Notes: a model not told the origin generated them from the letters alone. 15,245 nucleotides of DNA from DATDAW01 sp036524675 (GCA_036524675.1 DATDBU010000140.1:1-15245), one strand, 5' to 3'; numbered from the stretch's first letter, positions 7,362 through 13,489 are shown. Program-made: numbers and translations.

Positions 7362-7796
7362 GACGTTCGCATCGGTTGAACTGATCCCTGGGCTCATTTG
7401 AGTGAGGGCGCGGACAAGTGATCCAGGATGGCGGCCGACACATGTCGGGGGCAAGCGGACTGTCTCGCCGGAACTCAGCCGTAGCTCGACCGTATCGGTC
7501 GCCGATGCGGCAACGATGTCCGAAACAGGAATCTCACGGGTCTGGCGCGGCCAATGAGGGCTCTGCCACCGCAGTCGCTCCGAAGTAAGCTCGACCGACC
7601 ATGTGACGGGACGAAGCCAGAAGTAGATACAATAAAGTAGTCCGAAGGTGCCATACACCGCGAGCACGACACCGAAGAAGCCGATACTGGAAGTGAAAAC
7701 CAAAAACCAGCAAAGACCGCCAAACGCCACAGAGAAGAGGGCGGTGAGGATGCTCGCAAGGCTCCGACTAGAGAGCTTGTGGATGTAGGTTGTCAC
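7356..7796 (-). CDS. 2-TM membrane protein with C-terminal PH-like region, cassette-encoded
   Basis: This 146-residue protein has two adjacent membrane helices (about 15-33 and 37-62, including GFFGVVLAVYGTFGLLYCIYFWL). A soluble beta-rich tail follows: TWSVELTSERLRW, REIPVSDIVAAS, TVELRLSSGETVRLP. That pattern resembles bacterial PH-like domains attached to small membrane proteins (inference). The start is GTG at 7796, because no ATG is available upstream before the IS110 boundary. A degenerate core site (GTCTAGGC, 7813-7820) lies 16 nt before it, the spacing seen for neighbouring cassettes. The stop is inside GCCTAAC. Confidence 0.7.
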   Translation of the reverse strand: MTTYIHKLSSRSLASILTALFSVAFGGLCWFLVFTSSIGFFGVVLAVYGTFGLLYCIYFWLRPVTWSVELTSERLRWQSPHWPRQTREIPVSDIVAASATDTVELRLSSGETVRLPPTCVGRHPGSLVRALTQMSPGISSTDANVA

Positions 7797-7945
7797 GAGA
7801 GACGTCTCAGTCGCCTAGACATGATGGCTGTGTGAGGACGCCACGCAAATCGAAGAAATCGGTTAAGAATGAGGAAAAGAGGACCACGAAAAATGTGTCT
7901 GTAAAGAAGAGTCGATCCGGGGCACAGGGTTCTACAATAGGATCA

Positions 7946-9280
7946 ATGAGCGACGGCCGCAAAGCGGAGAAAAAGGTGGCGGATCCGGTCGGTCGAAGTC
8001 GCGGGTTACAACCCGAAGGTTGCAGAGCGGCAAAGGCAGGGCGTAAGCCAACTGTCAATGAAAAACCAAATCGAACCCGCCACAGAAAGCCACTATTGTT
8101 CGTTGGACTCGATGTCCACAAGGAAAGCATTGCAGTCGCCATTGCCGAAGACGGACGGAAAGGCGAAGTGCGTTCCTACGGGTCCATCAGTGGTGATCTG
8201 CATGCCCTCGATAGGCTCCTGGCCTGGATCCGCAAAGCCCACGAGGTCGGCAATGAGCAGCTGCGGGTGGTCTACGAGGCGGGCCCGTGCGGATACGTCA
8301 CCGTGCGGCGGCTACGCCAACTCGGCGTCGAATGCGTAGTGGTCGCCCCTTCGATGATTCCCAAAAAGTCGGGAGACAAGGTCAAGACCGACAAACGTGA
8401 TGCAGTCAAACTCGCGCGACTTCACCGGGCAGGCGAGCTCGAAGCGATCAACATTCCCGATGCCGCCGATGAAGCGATCCGCGACCTCTGCCGGGCGCGC
8501 ACCGATGCCGTCAACGACCGGCGCAGCCTGCGCTCGCAGCTTAAAGGCTTTCTTCTGCGGCACCGATACGAGTATAGCGGCAAGACTTCCTGGAACGAGG
8601 CGCACATGAGATATCTGCGCGAACTGGTGCTGCCGGATGCGGCGCACAAGGCTCTCCTTGAGGAGAGTCTGCTCGCAATTACCCAGGCTAACGACCGGGT
8701 CACCCGGCTGACAGAACTCATTGAGGCGCACTATCTAAAATGGAAACGCAGCCCGTGGTGCAACGCGTTGATGGCGTTTAAAGGGATGCAGACGCTGACT
8801 GCGGTGACGCTGATCGCCGAAATTGGCGATGTCACCCGCTTTGAGCATCCCCGGCAGCTTATGGCCTATCTTGGTTTAACTCCGGGCCAATCCAGCAATG
8901 GCGAAAAAATCCGCATGGGAGGGATCACCAAATGCGGTAATCATGCCCGCTGGTTCTTAATTGAGTGCGCACAGCATTACGCCTTAACACCCAAAGTGAG
9001 TAAGAAGCTCTCAAGCCGCCAGGAAGGCTTAAGCGCCCGGATCCGGGAGATCAGTTGGAATGGGCAGACCCGGCTAAACCAGCGTTATCGGGCGCTCATG
9101 GCGCACGGCAAATGCCGGCAGAAAGCGATCACGGCGGTTGCCCGCGAGCTGCTCGGCTTCATCTGGGCCGTCCCGCGTGAATTTCGCACCCCTGGATCGG
9201 TGCTCCCGCGTGCCGCGAAGCGTCCGGTGCGCACTTACACGATGACACCGCGTAACGCCACGGCCGCAGCGCGAGTCTAG
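7946..9280 (+). CDS. IS110-family transposase (DEDD recombinase)
   Basis: The N-terminal RuvC-like domain shows the four acidic residues in order: Asp in FVGLDVHKES, Glu in VVYEAGPCGY, and two Asp in VKTDKRDAVKLA (residues 56, 111, 149 and 152 from the chosen ATG). A helical middle region follows. The C-terminal transposase_20 domain is AFKGMQTLTAVTLIAEIGDV, then YLGLTPGQSSNGEKIRMGGI with the candidate nucleophile Ser in the GQSS stretch, then KCGNHARWFLIECA. The reading frame is open further upstream to 7790, but that start would lie outside the element. ATG 7946 is preceded by AGGA. Even this adds about 50 basic residues before the usual N-terminus, so initiation nearer 8097 (TTG) is possible. 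Confidence 0.85.
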   Translation: MSDGRKAEKKVADPVGRSRGLQPEGCRAAKAGRKPTVNEKPNRTRHRKPLLFVGLDVHKESIAVAIAEDGRKGEVRSYGSISGDLHALDRLLAWIRKAHEVGNEQLRVVYEAGPCGYVTVRRLRQLGVECVVVAPSMIPKKSGDKVKTDKRDAVKLARLHRAGELEAINIPDAADEAIRDLCRARTDAVNDRRSLRSQLKGFLLRHRYEYSGKTSWNEAHMRYLRELVLPDAAHKALLEESLLAITQANDRVTRLTELIEAHYLKWKRSPWCNALMAFKGMQTLTAVTLIAEIGDVTRFEHPRQLMAYLGLTPGQSSNGEKIRMGGITKCGNHARWFLIECAQHYALTPKVSKKLSSRQEGLSARIREISWNGQTRLNQRYRALMAHGKCRQKAITAVARELLGFIWAVPREFRTPGSVLPRAAKRPVRTYTMTPRNATAAARV

Positions 9281-9485
9281 GGCGTGTTATGAACCTTCCA
9301 ACGCAACTTGAAGATAAGTCAGCCGGCTGCGCCGGAAGTTATAGCTCGGGCCCCCCGGCCGACAAGATACCCCGACATTAATAGCCCACATTCAGGAAGC
9401 GACACTAGTTGTGAGCCTGTGAGAACGGGCGGCCATAATCGCGAGGGCGTTATGAACGCCGGACTTCGGTCCGCCGACTCTCAGA
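9281..9485 (+). ncRNA. Candidate bridge-RNA or structured 3' region of the IS110 element
   Basis: Non-coding sequence between the transposase stop and the right end contains several perfect hairpins: CCGG/CCGG around CTGCG (9323-9335), GGCGTT/AACGCC (9446-9460), and CGGAC-TTCG-GTCCG with a stable UUCG loop (9460-9473). IS110-type elements encode a bridge RNA in a non-coding end that pairs with target and donor DNA. Whether it is here, as in IS1111-type elements, or in the 5' leader (7818-8096), I cannot decide by eye. Confidence 0.35.
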
Positions 9486-9519
9486 GCCTAGACAGCGAAC
9501 AGGGCCTCGATGGAAAAAT

Positions 9520-9526
9520 GTAAGGC
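9520..9526 (-). repeat. Degenerate left core of the attC-like site split by the IS110 element
   Basis: On the minus strand GCCTTAC lies one base after the TAG stop of the 9528-10115 gene, one mismatch from RYYYAAC. Its partner right core would be the GTCTAGGC present at both ends of the IS110 element (7813-7820 and 9486-9493). This is the only cassette junction in the array without a canonical heptamer. Confidence 0.35.
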
Positions 9527-9527
9527 G

Positions 9528-10115
9528 CTAACCAATTCGGTAGATCTCTGGAAATGGGCAGCGATCTTTCGTCCACATCTTGCCAGGCGCGTTTCGGAGC
9601 ATGTCAACAACAAGCGTACGAATCGCAAGCGGATAAATTGTCACCTTCTCGTTGGCACGCTTGAATGCAGGAACGCCGGTTTTCTCAGGCCGTAAAATGT
9701 AATCGATGTCTGATTCTACCATCGCCCGATGTAATAGCCCGTTGCGAAACGCTGTCCAAAGATTGTAAACTGTTGTCGTGTCTCTGGTTTGGAGAAGGCT
9801 AGCTGCTTCACGGATTGGAGGTGAATCGGCGGAAAAGTCCATTTCATCATTCTTCCCCTGTTCACGAAGGCGGTATCGCACGCATTTTTCGATCAATGGC
9901 AGGCACACCATGAGGCATACAAATACGTCCTCCGAATTGAAGCTAAGAAGCGGTCGGATAAACCAGTTTTCCACTCGATCACCGACGCTCACACCTACTC
10001 TGTTAGGGGCGCCGGATGTCTGGACGTCATGTGAAGTATAGCATGGCTCAGCGGGCTTCGTCGGAGTATACCATGATTTTTCGGGAATCGGTCCACCGTC
10101 TGTTGAGTTGTTCAT
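9528..10115 (-). CDS. Hypothetical protein with a possible HEPN-like motif, cassette-encoded
   Basis: This is a 195-residue soluble protein that I cannot assign to a family. The first 45 residues look disordered. Residues about 60-85 form an amphipathic helix (FVCLMVCLPLIEKCVRYRLR). NLWTAFRNGLLHRAMV (about 118-133) contains Arg124-x4-His129, the RNase-type motif of HEPN domains, in a helical context. On one short motif alone, a HEPN or RNA-binding role is only a suggestion. The ATG lies 22 nt after the canonical core GTTAGGC. The stop is followed by a degenerate core and then the IS110 insertion. Confidence 0.7.
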   Translation of the reverse strand: MNNSTDGGPIPEKSWYTPTKPAEPCYTSHDVQTSGAPNRVGVSVGDRVENWFIRPLLSFNSEDVFVCLMVCLPLIEKCVRYRLREQGKNDEMDFSADSPPIREAASLLQTRDTTTVYNLWTAFRNGLLHRAMVESDIDYILRPEKTGVPAFKRANEKVTIYPLAIRTLVVDMLRNAPGKMWTKDRCPFPEIYRIG

Positions 10116-10137
10116 GTTCGTTGGCCGGTGTTGAGAG

Positions 10138-10187
10138 GCCTAACCCAACGGATCACCGATTTGTTCGGTGCATCCGCCTGGTTCGGG
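10138..10187 (-). repeat. attC-like site upstream of the HEPN-like cassette (family 2)
   Basis: The right core GTTAGGC (10138-10144) is canonical. The 50-bp site folds on the minus strand as AACC/GGTT, then CGGAT/ATCCG, then ACCGA/TCGGT around loop ACAAA, with unpaired bases on one side between stems, as in attC sites. The left core (CCCGAAC) is degenerate. Twenty bases (AACCCAACGGATCACCGATT, plus strand) recur exactly at 10419-10438. Confidence 0.55.
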
Positions 10188-10415
10188 TTTTGTTCGAATT
10201 CAAGGTTGAGGTGCTCTGGGGTTATTTGCAGGTCAAGCTTTCCGCTGACGTTTCGATGTTATTGCGAGTTGACTAGCGCTGAGAGAGTTCTATCGAGGTT
10301 GGCCATAGATTGCAAGTTCGCTCGAAGTTACGTTTTTGGCAGCTAAGCGAGTTTCCCGTTTGTCGCAGGTTCGCCCGAGCCCTACGGGTTTATATGCGGT
10401 TCAAGGTTCGCGGGT
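10188..10415. other. Gene-less stretch between two related attC-like sites
   Basis: No ORF with recognisable features on either strand. The stretch is bounded on both sides by family-2 attC-like sites, so it may be a non-coding cassette or the remains of one whose gene has been lost. It contains repeated AAGGTT and GGTTCG motifs but no clear promoter or RNA gene. Confidence 0.4.
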
Positions 10416-10471
10416 CCGAACCCAACGGATCACCGATTCGCAACGCGATCGGGGGCATCAGTCTGGTTCGG
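10416..10471 (-). repeat. attC-like site after the small secreted-protein cassette (family 2)
   Basis: This 56-bp site has perfect terminal arms CCGAACC/GGTTCGG, an inner CCGAT/ATCGG stem, and unpaired bases between the stems. It shares 20 identical bases and the outer CTGGTTCGG with the site at 10138-10187. Both core heptamers deviate from consensus (GTTCGGA instead of GTTRRRY), so it may be inactive. Confidence 0.5.
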
Positions 10472-10523
10472 CAAGGATTGGTTCACTTTACGAAGTCTCT
10501 AAATTCGGTGCTCATGCCATCGG

Positions 10524-10856
10524 TTATCGATGGCTCTGACTGCAGAATGGATGGAAATGTAACAACACAAGTTGATAACGAATGCAATTTCGTCCGTCCT
10601 CAACCACCTCAGTTTTGCTGTCGAGGACTTTGAACGAGACACGCAGCGCAGTCTCCTTAGTCGCTTGCCGATAGTGAACATCAAAACCCTCAAATTCAAG
10701 ATTTTGAGTGTTCATATTGGGTTTGACGGTATTGAGGTATTTGAGTGCCTGAGCGGTAACATCTGCTTCGTCGAATTGGATGAAACGTTTCGTTGAATCA
10801 TCAGCGAATGCAATCACTGCGGTAAGGATGAAGGAGATTGGGATTAGATATTTCAT
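10524..10856 (-). CDS. Small secreted protein of unknown function, cassette-encoded
   Basis: This is a 110-residue protein. The start at 10856 is preferred because it gives a clean signal peptide, MKYLIPISFILTAVIAFA, with cleavage after AFA-DD; the frame is open 16 codons further upstream without such a signal. The mature part is mixed alpha/beta with FDEADVTAQALKYLNTVKP and ALRVSFKVLDSKTEVVEDG. The final 26 residues (cysteine- and histidine-rich) look unlike the rest. Another frame through the same DNA reads on to EFRDFVK and a stop close to the next attC-like site, so a late frameshift is possible. No family recognised. Confidence 0.6.
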   Translation of the reverse strand: MKYLIPISFILTAVIAFADDSTKRFIQFDEADVTAQALKYLNTVKPNMNTQNLEFEGFDVHYRQATKETALRVSFKVLDSKTEVVEDGRNCIRYQLVLLHFHPFCSQSHR

Positions 10857-10887
10857 TTGGACAGGTTTGCTTGTGTAAGCCGAATGA

Positions 10888-10962
10888 CCCCAACGGCGCG
10901 GCACCTACATGGCGAGCGGAAAGGCGGCGGTGGAAGCAGGTGCCGTGACGCACGGAGCGGTT
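10888..10962 (-). repeat. attC-like hairpin after the DUF6714 cassette
   Basis: Perfect arms GGCACCT (10900-10906) and AGGTGCC (10938-10944) extend outwards by a further CG and wobble pair and are flanked by CCCCAAC and GGTT. The 75-bp structure lies at the junction between the broken DUF6714 gene and the start of the secreted-protein gene, as expected for an attC. The cores are degenerate. Confidence 0.4.
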
Positions 10963-11019
10963 CGCTGCCTGCAGCGCATGGATGGCATGTAAAGGGGCTG
11001 CCGGGACGATCATCGGTTG

Positions 11020-11573
11020 AGTATGCATCAGTCCAGTATCCATCGAGCGCGTGGAGAATGTGAGGGCGGTCGTGCTCGTAGTCCGGGTCGTCGAGGATGT
11101 GCAGAAGAAACGCTCCGACCGCTCTGCGCTGCGCTGGGCGTCAGAAAGAAGCCGAAAGTAGCGGTCGTTATCGCTGGTCTGCGTGAGGCAAAAAGCTATG
11201 TCGAAGCCGTAGTCGCCGCGAATGTCGGCAAGTAGGCCGGCAAGAGAAACCTCATGCCCTCGGCGTCGAAGAAGCTGAGACTGCTGTTGCAGTGTTGCAG
11301 CGCCTCTGCGGGGATGCGGTGCCAATCGTCTTTCTCGTCGTTGGCTCGGTAGGCTGCACATGTCTCGGCATCGGCGTAGTCGTCGAGGCCCTGCGCCTCC
11401 TGAAGGCCGACGCCACCGCCAAGCGTAACTCCGTCGAAGGCGGCTTCGATAGCGCGGCAGACCTCCTGAGCTGCTGCCCATCGCTTCGATTGGTATTCGG
11501 CCTCCGCAATTGTTGAGGTGTCGTAGCCTCTTGCCTTCATTTCGGCAATGTCGGCTGGAGACGGATACTTCAT
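11020..11573 (-). pseudogene. DUF6714-family gene broken by two frameshifts, cassette-encoded
   Basis: The ATG at 11573 starts a protein with IEAAFDGVTLGGGVGLQEA, LDDYADAETCAAYRANDEKD, WHRIPAEAL and LSFFDAEGMRFLLPAYL, the order I know from DUF6714 proteins. After PAYL the frame runs to an early TAG, while the expected continuation ADIRGDYGFDIAFCLTQ is found one frame over. After LLSDAQRSA a second shift is needed to continue with VGAFLLHILDDPDYEHDRPH and HALDGYW. Both breaks fall in well-conserved parts, so this is a decayed gene unless they are sequencing errors. The last frame stays open to 10853. The core GTTAGGC lies 28 nt upstream of the ATG. Confidence 0.7.
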
Positions 11574-11601
11574 GGCTCGATTACAGGATGCGCGTAGCGA
11601 C

Positions 11602-11608
11602 GCCTAAC
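11602..11608 (-). repeat. Cassette core site (attC or attI right core) before the DUF6714 cassette
   Basis: This is a canonical GTTAGGC on the minus strand, 28 nt before the ATG of the DUF6714 gene. I could not fold a convincing attC upstream of it. Together with the integrase fragment on the plus strand nearby, this would also be compatible with a degenerate attI, but that is speculative. Confidence 0.45.
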
Positions 11609-12052
11609 TATTGGATCATGAACAAATTTGTTGGGTTTGTCAGCGTCTCTATGGGCAGCAAAAATGTTGGATATAAACGGGAGGATAGGTGCATGCGTGT
11701 TGTTTTTCACTCAAATGCGCGTCGTATACAACGCAATTGTCAGTGCCTTGTTCGCATACGCGTCGAGCCATCTTGCTGTCGATCGCCAACTCGGCCGTGT
11801 CCCAGAATCGGGCACTCAATGCCCTGCTGTTTCTGTATCGAGATGTACCCACGAGATCGGGTTTCTTCATTTCCTTCAGCGAAAGGATCAGCTTTGCTCA
11901 ATTTATTAGCTTTGCACACAGCGAAACTTGCTGGTTGCAGTTCACTTTCATGTCGCCGCCGAATCGAACGCCCCGCACGATCGACTCGCGCGACTGCGCC
12001 ACTCCCTCCCGCTAACACAGGCGTCATAGGCATTCCGCTATCCGAGCGTCTC
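11609..12052. other. Region without an intact gene; contains the integrase fragment
   Basis: Several short frames are open here but none looks like a real protein apart from the integrase-like fragment at 11769-11844 on the plus strand. A minus-strand frame beginning at 12033, 19 nt after the core-like GTTAGCT, has the position of a cassette gene. However, its 97-residue product is compositionally poor and overlaps the integrase fragment, so I do not call it. Confidence 0.4.
11769..11844 (+). pseudogene. Integron-integrase-like fragment (core-binding domain), frameshifted
   Basis: Frame 1 reads SHLAVDRQLG and ends near 11795. From 11797 the next frame reads VSQNRALNALLFLYRDV. Joined, they match the end of the N-terminal SAM-like core-binding domain of IntI-type tyrosine recombinases, where a HLAV-x-R-x-V segment is followed by a TQNQALNALLFLY-like segment. 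The spacing implies loss of two bases. Neither the preceding N-terminus nor the catalytic domain (R-K-HxxR-H/W-Y) can be found downstream. Its orientation, opposite to the cassette genes, is what is expected of intI relative to its array. Confidence 0.5.
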
Positions 12053-12126
12053 AGCTAACCCGCACTTGTTCCACCGCGGGCGTATTTTCCGAATTCGCGG
12101 CAATACACCCTATATTGTTGTTAGGC
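12053..12126 (-). repeat. attC-like site after the ExbD-like cassette (family 1)
   Basis: The site is 74 bp. The left core GCCTAAC (12120-12126) contains the stop of the ExbD-like gene, and GTTAGCT (12053-12059) is the right core with one departure from GTTRRRY. The inner hairpin pairs GGG, GTATT and CCG with CGG, AATAC and CCC, leaving extra-helical bases. The loop-side arm is identical over 18 bases to the site at 7305-7361. Confidence 0.65.
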
Positions 12127-12555
12127 GTTGCGGGTGTTATCATCTCTTCGCCGGTTCTCCAGGCGGTGAATACTCGAAGCGCTCGAAATGAATGTTCTCC
12201 GATGTGCCGACGAGTGAATGCGATTCCTAGAAACTGCCCACTGACCGCCGCCGGCCTGAACCTCAAAGCGCTTGACGCCGGCAGCCTTGAGACGGCGGAG
12301 AATGTCGAAGACGACTTTAAACGATGTCTTGTCATCGGGGCGCACAATAATCGTCTCATGGTCACCCCAGCTATTGACCGTCTCCCGGAGATACATCTCA
12401 AGCTCGTCGGGTGTTTTCGGGACTGCATTGAAGGTGATGGAGGAACCGGAGTCGGTCGTTGTGATGTCAACCAGCAGTGGGCTTCGAGCGCGCGCACAGA
12501 TGGTGAGCATTATTGCGAGGAGCCAAAGTAGAAGTGTCGTTCTCATGATGCGCAT
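12121..12555 (-). CDS. ExbD/TolR-like protein, cassette-encoded
   Basis: This 144-residue protein has one N-terminal hydrophobic helix (TTLLLWLLAIMLTICA). A periplasmic domain follows the ExbD pattern: LVDITTTDSGSSITFN, PDELEMYLRETV, ETIIVRPDDKTSFKVVFDIL and RRLKAAGVKRFEVQ. ExbD and TolR form proton-driven complexes with ExbB/TolQ, but no such partner gene is present, so this may be a stray homologue. The last 35 residues are basic and unlike ExbD. The start at 12555 gives MRIMRTT; an in-frame ATG at 12546 is equally plausible. The stop lies inside GCCTAAC. The expected core upstream of the start has been replaced by the end of a group II intron. Confidence 0.65.
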   Translation of the reverse strand: MRIMRTTLLLWLLAIMLTICARARSPLLVDITTTDSGSSITFNAVPKTPDELEMYLRETVNSWGDHETIIVRPDDKTSFKVVFDILRRLKAAGVKRFEVQAGGGQWAVSRNRIHSSAHRRTFISSASSIHRLENRRRDDNTRNA

Positions 12556-12573
12556 AGCGACGATTGTCTTGTT

Positions 12574-12775
12574 ATCGGGTAGGAGGCGGGGTTACCCTCG
12601 CCGTCCTCCCACACCACCGGACGTACGGTTCCGTATCACGGCGGTTGGTGATAGTGATGGTTTTCAGGTAGAGGCTCGGATGGTTGCCACGATGGAGACC
12701 AGACCCATCTGCTCGAAGGCGGAGTTGGGATACACGGCGTTCATGTGTGAGGATCCGGCATTCCACCACGGGCCG
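12574..12775 (-). mobile_element. Group II intron remnant: 3' end with domains V and VI
   Basis: The 34-nt segment 12613-12646 folds on the minus strand as a domain V: a lower stem with a G-U wobble in a CGC-type triad, a 2-nt CG bulge, and a TACG-GAAC-CGTA upper hairpin. Domain VI follows as a GGGAGG...CCTACCC stem, and the intron would end at CCGAT just before 12573. Upstream, the translated stretch SSHMNAVYPNSAFEQMGLV resembles short segments that sit after the maturase in related introns (from memory). The maturase ORF itself and domains I-IV are absent, so this is a 5'-truncated relic. Confidence 0.65.
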
Positions 12776-12990
12776 CGTCCACCGCTTTTGCCAGCTGTTC
12801 TACCTTTTCCAGGAACACGTCTATCTTTGCCGTGCGCTCGAACCGCGCCGTGCGCATTGCTTCTTCGAGGTCCGATATGGCCTCATCGGCAGCTTTCAGC
12901 TCCGTCTACGCCTCCGAAAACGCAACGTAATCCGGATCCGTCGCCGGAATCACGGGATTGGCCGCCAGGCGCTGGCGGGTTGGGGCATAG
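12776..12990 (-). pseudogene. Fragment of a coiled-coil protein with an internal stop
   Basis: One minus-strand frame reads RLAANPVIPATDPDYVAFSEA, an in-frame TAG, then TELKAADEAISDLEEAMRT and KIDVFLEKVEQLAKAV. It has strong heptad and Glu/Lys/Ala composition typical of coiled coils. Both ends are lost: it joins the group II intron remnant at about 12775, and nothing recognisable lies upstream. I cannot name the parent family. Confidence 0.4.
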
Positions 12991-13082
12991 TTTTACAAGG
13001 TTGTTTACGGTGGCGCACTCGACTTATGGGAGCGACTCGACCTGGCGGCCCTCCTGCGAAGCTATGGGACAGCAGTGTATTT

Positions 13083-13328
13083 TTAATCTTGAGAAAAAAC
13101 AGGATCTTCATCTGCTAATTGAGGAAATTCTTTATAAATTTTGGATAAAACATCGAAATCCAAAATATTAACAGTATTCAAAAATGCGGTTTGAAAAGCC
13201 TTAAGGGTATTCTCATCTACCTCACTTTCAATTTGCCGCGTATAATTTTGGAGAACATCAAAAAAATGTAGGATTTCTTTTGTTAATCCTTTTGCGGTAT
13301 CAAGGGTCATATTTTTAATAGTTATCAC
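13083..13328 (-). CDS. Small AT-rich hypothetical protein
   Basis: This 81-codon acidic helical protein includes GLTKEILHFFDVLQNYTRQI, VDENTLKAFQTAFLNTVNIL and FPQLADEDPVFSQD. The start is GTG at 13328, or ATG at 13310. The coding stretch is far more AT-rich than its neighbours and uses A/T-ending codons, which points to a recent foreign origin. No motif is recognised. It could be a small immunity- or antitoxin-like protein, but nothing in the sequence shows it. No partner gene is next to it. Confidence 0.5.
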   Translation of the reverse strand: MITIKNMTLDTAKGLTKEILHFFDVLQNYTRQIESEVDENTLKAFQTAFLNTVNILDFDVLSKIYKEFPQLADEDPVFSQD

Positions 13329-13489
13329 AGCCTTCTGCGCTCATGCACTCCCGCATACATCTTCTATACGAGCCTAAGCTATCTGATTTACCTCGTCCGA
13401 CATTTTCTTCGAATGCACAAATCCCAGCGATCCATTTCTTAGTATTTCTCATACGCCATTCAATTTGTTAGATACTCCTCACATTTATC
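13329..13489. other. AT-rich intergenic spacer
   Basis: I see no gene, RNA or clear terminator here. The spacer shares the low GC of the preceding ORF, so the foreign segment probably runs from about 13070 to 13490. Confidence 0.4.

Larger units (their letters stand above)
7817..9491 (+). mobile_element. IS110-family insertion sequence, apparently complete, inserted at a cassette boundary
   Basis: The element carries one transposase gene and about 210 bp of structured non-coding sequence on its right side. Its ends are marked by the 9-mer GCCTAGACA, present at 7813-7821 and 9486-9494. It has no long terminal inverted repeats, as is usual for IS110, where a short core is shared by both ends. 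The exact boundary cannot be fixed within the 9-mer. Removing the interval joins the start region of the 7356-7796 gene to the end region of the 9528-10115 gene, so the insertion lies in the attC between two cassettes. Confidence 0.75.

Noticed and set aside
7790..7945. Upstream extension of the transposase to ATG 7790
   Set aside because: The extension begins outside the element and adds a basic tail absent from the usual family N-terminus.
9308..9523. Plus-strand 71-codon ORF after the transposase
   Set aside because: It overlaps the structured right end of the IS110 element and crosses its boundary.
6541..11680. Shared ATGTTGGATATAAA 14-mer (minus strand near 6545-6560, plus strand near 11665)
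   Set aside because: About one such match is expected by chance in a window of this size, and the flanks do not align.
11689..12015. 108-codon plus-strand ORF as an intact gene
   Set aside because: Only the part near 11797-11844 resembles a known protein, and it needs another frame to extend; the rest has no similarity and looks random.
11740..12033. 97-codon minus-strand ORF as a cassette gene
   Set aside because: Its start is well placed after a core-like site, but the product is compositionally poor and overlaps the integrase fragment.
11583..12566. Shared CGTCGCTAYGCGCATC leader before the DUF6714 and ExbD-like genes
   Set aside because: A 16-mer with one mismatch is close to chance expectation; the similar position is suggestive only.
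12272..13171. 299-codon plus-strand ORF
   Set aside because: It runs antisense through the ExbD-like gene, the group II intron relic and the coiled-coil fragment, so it is an accidental open frame.
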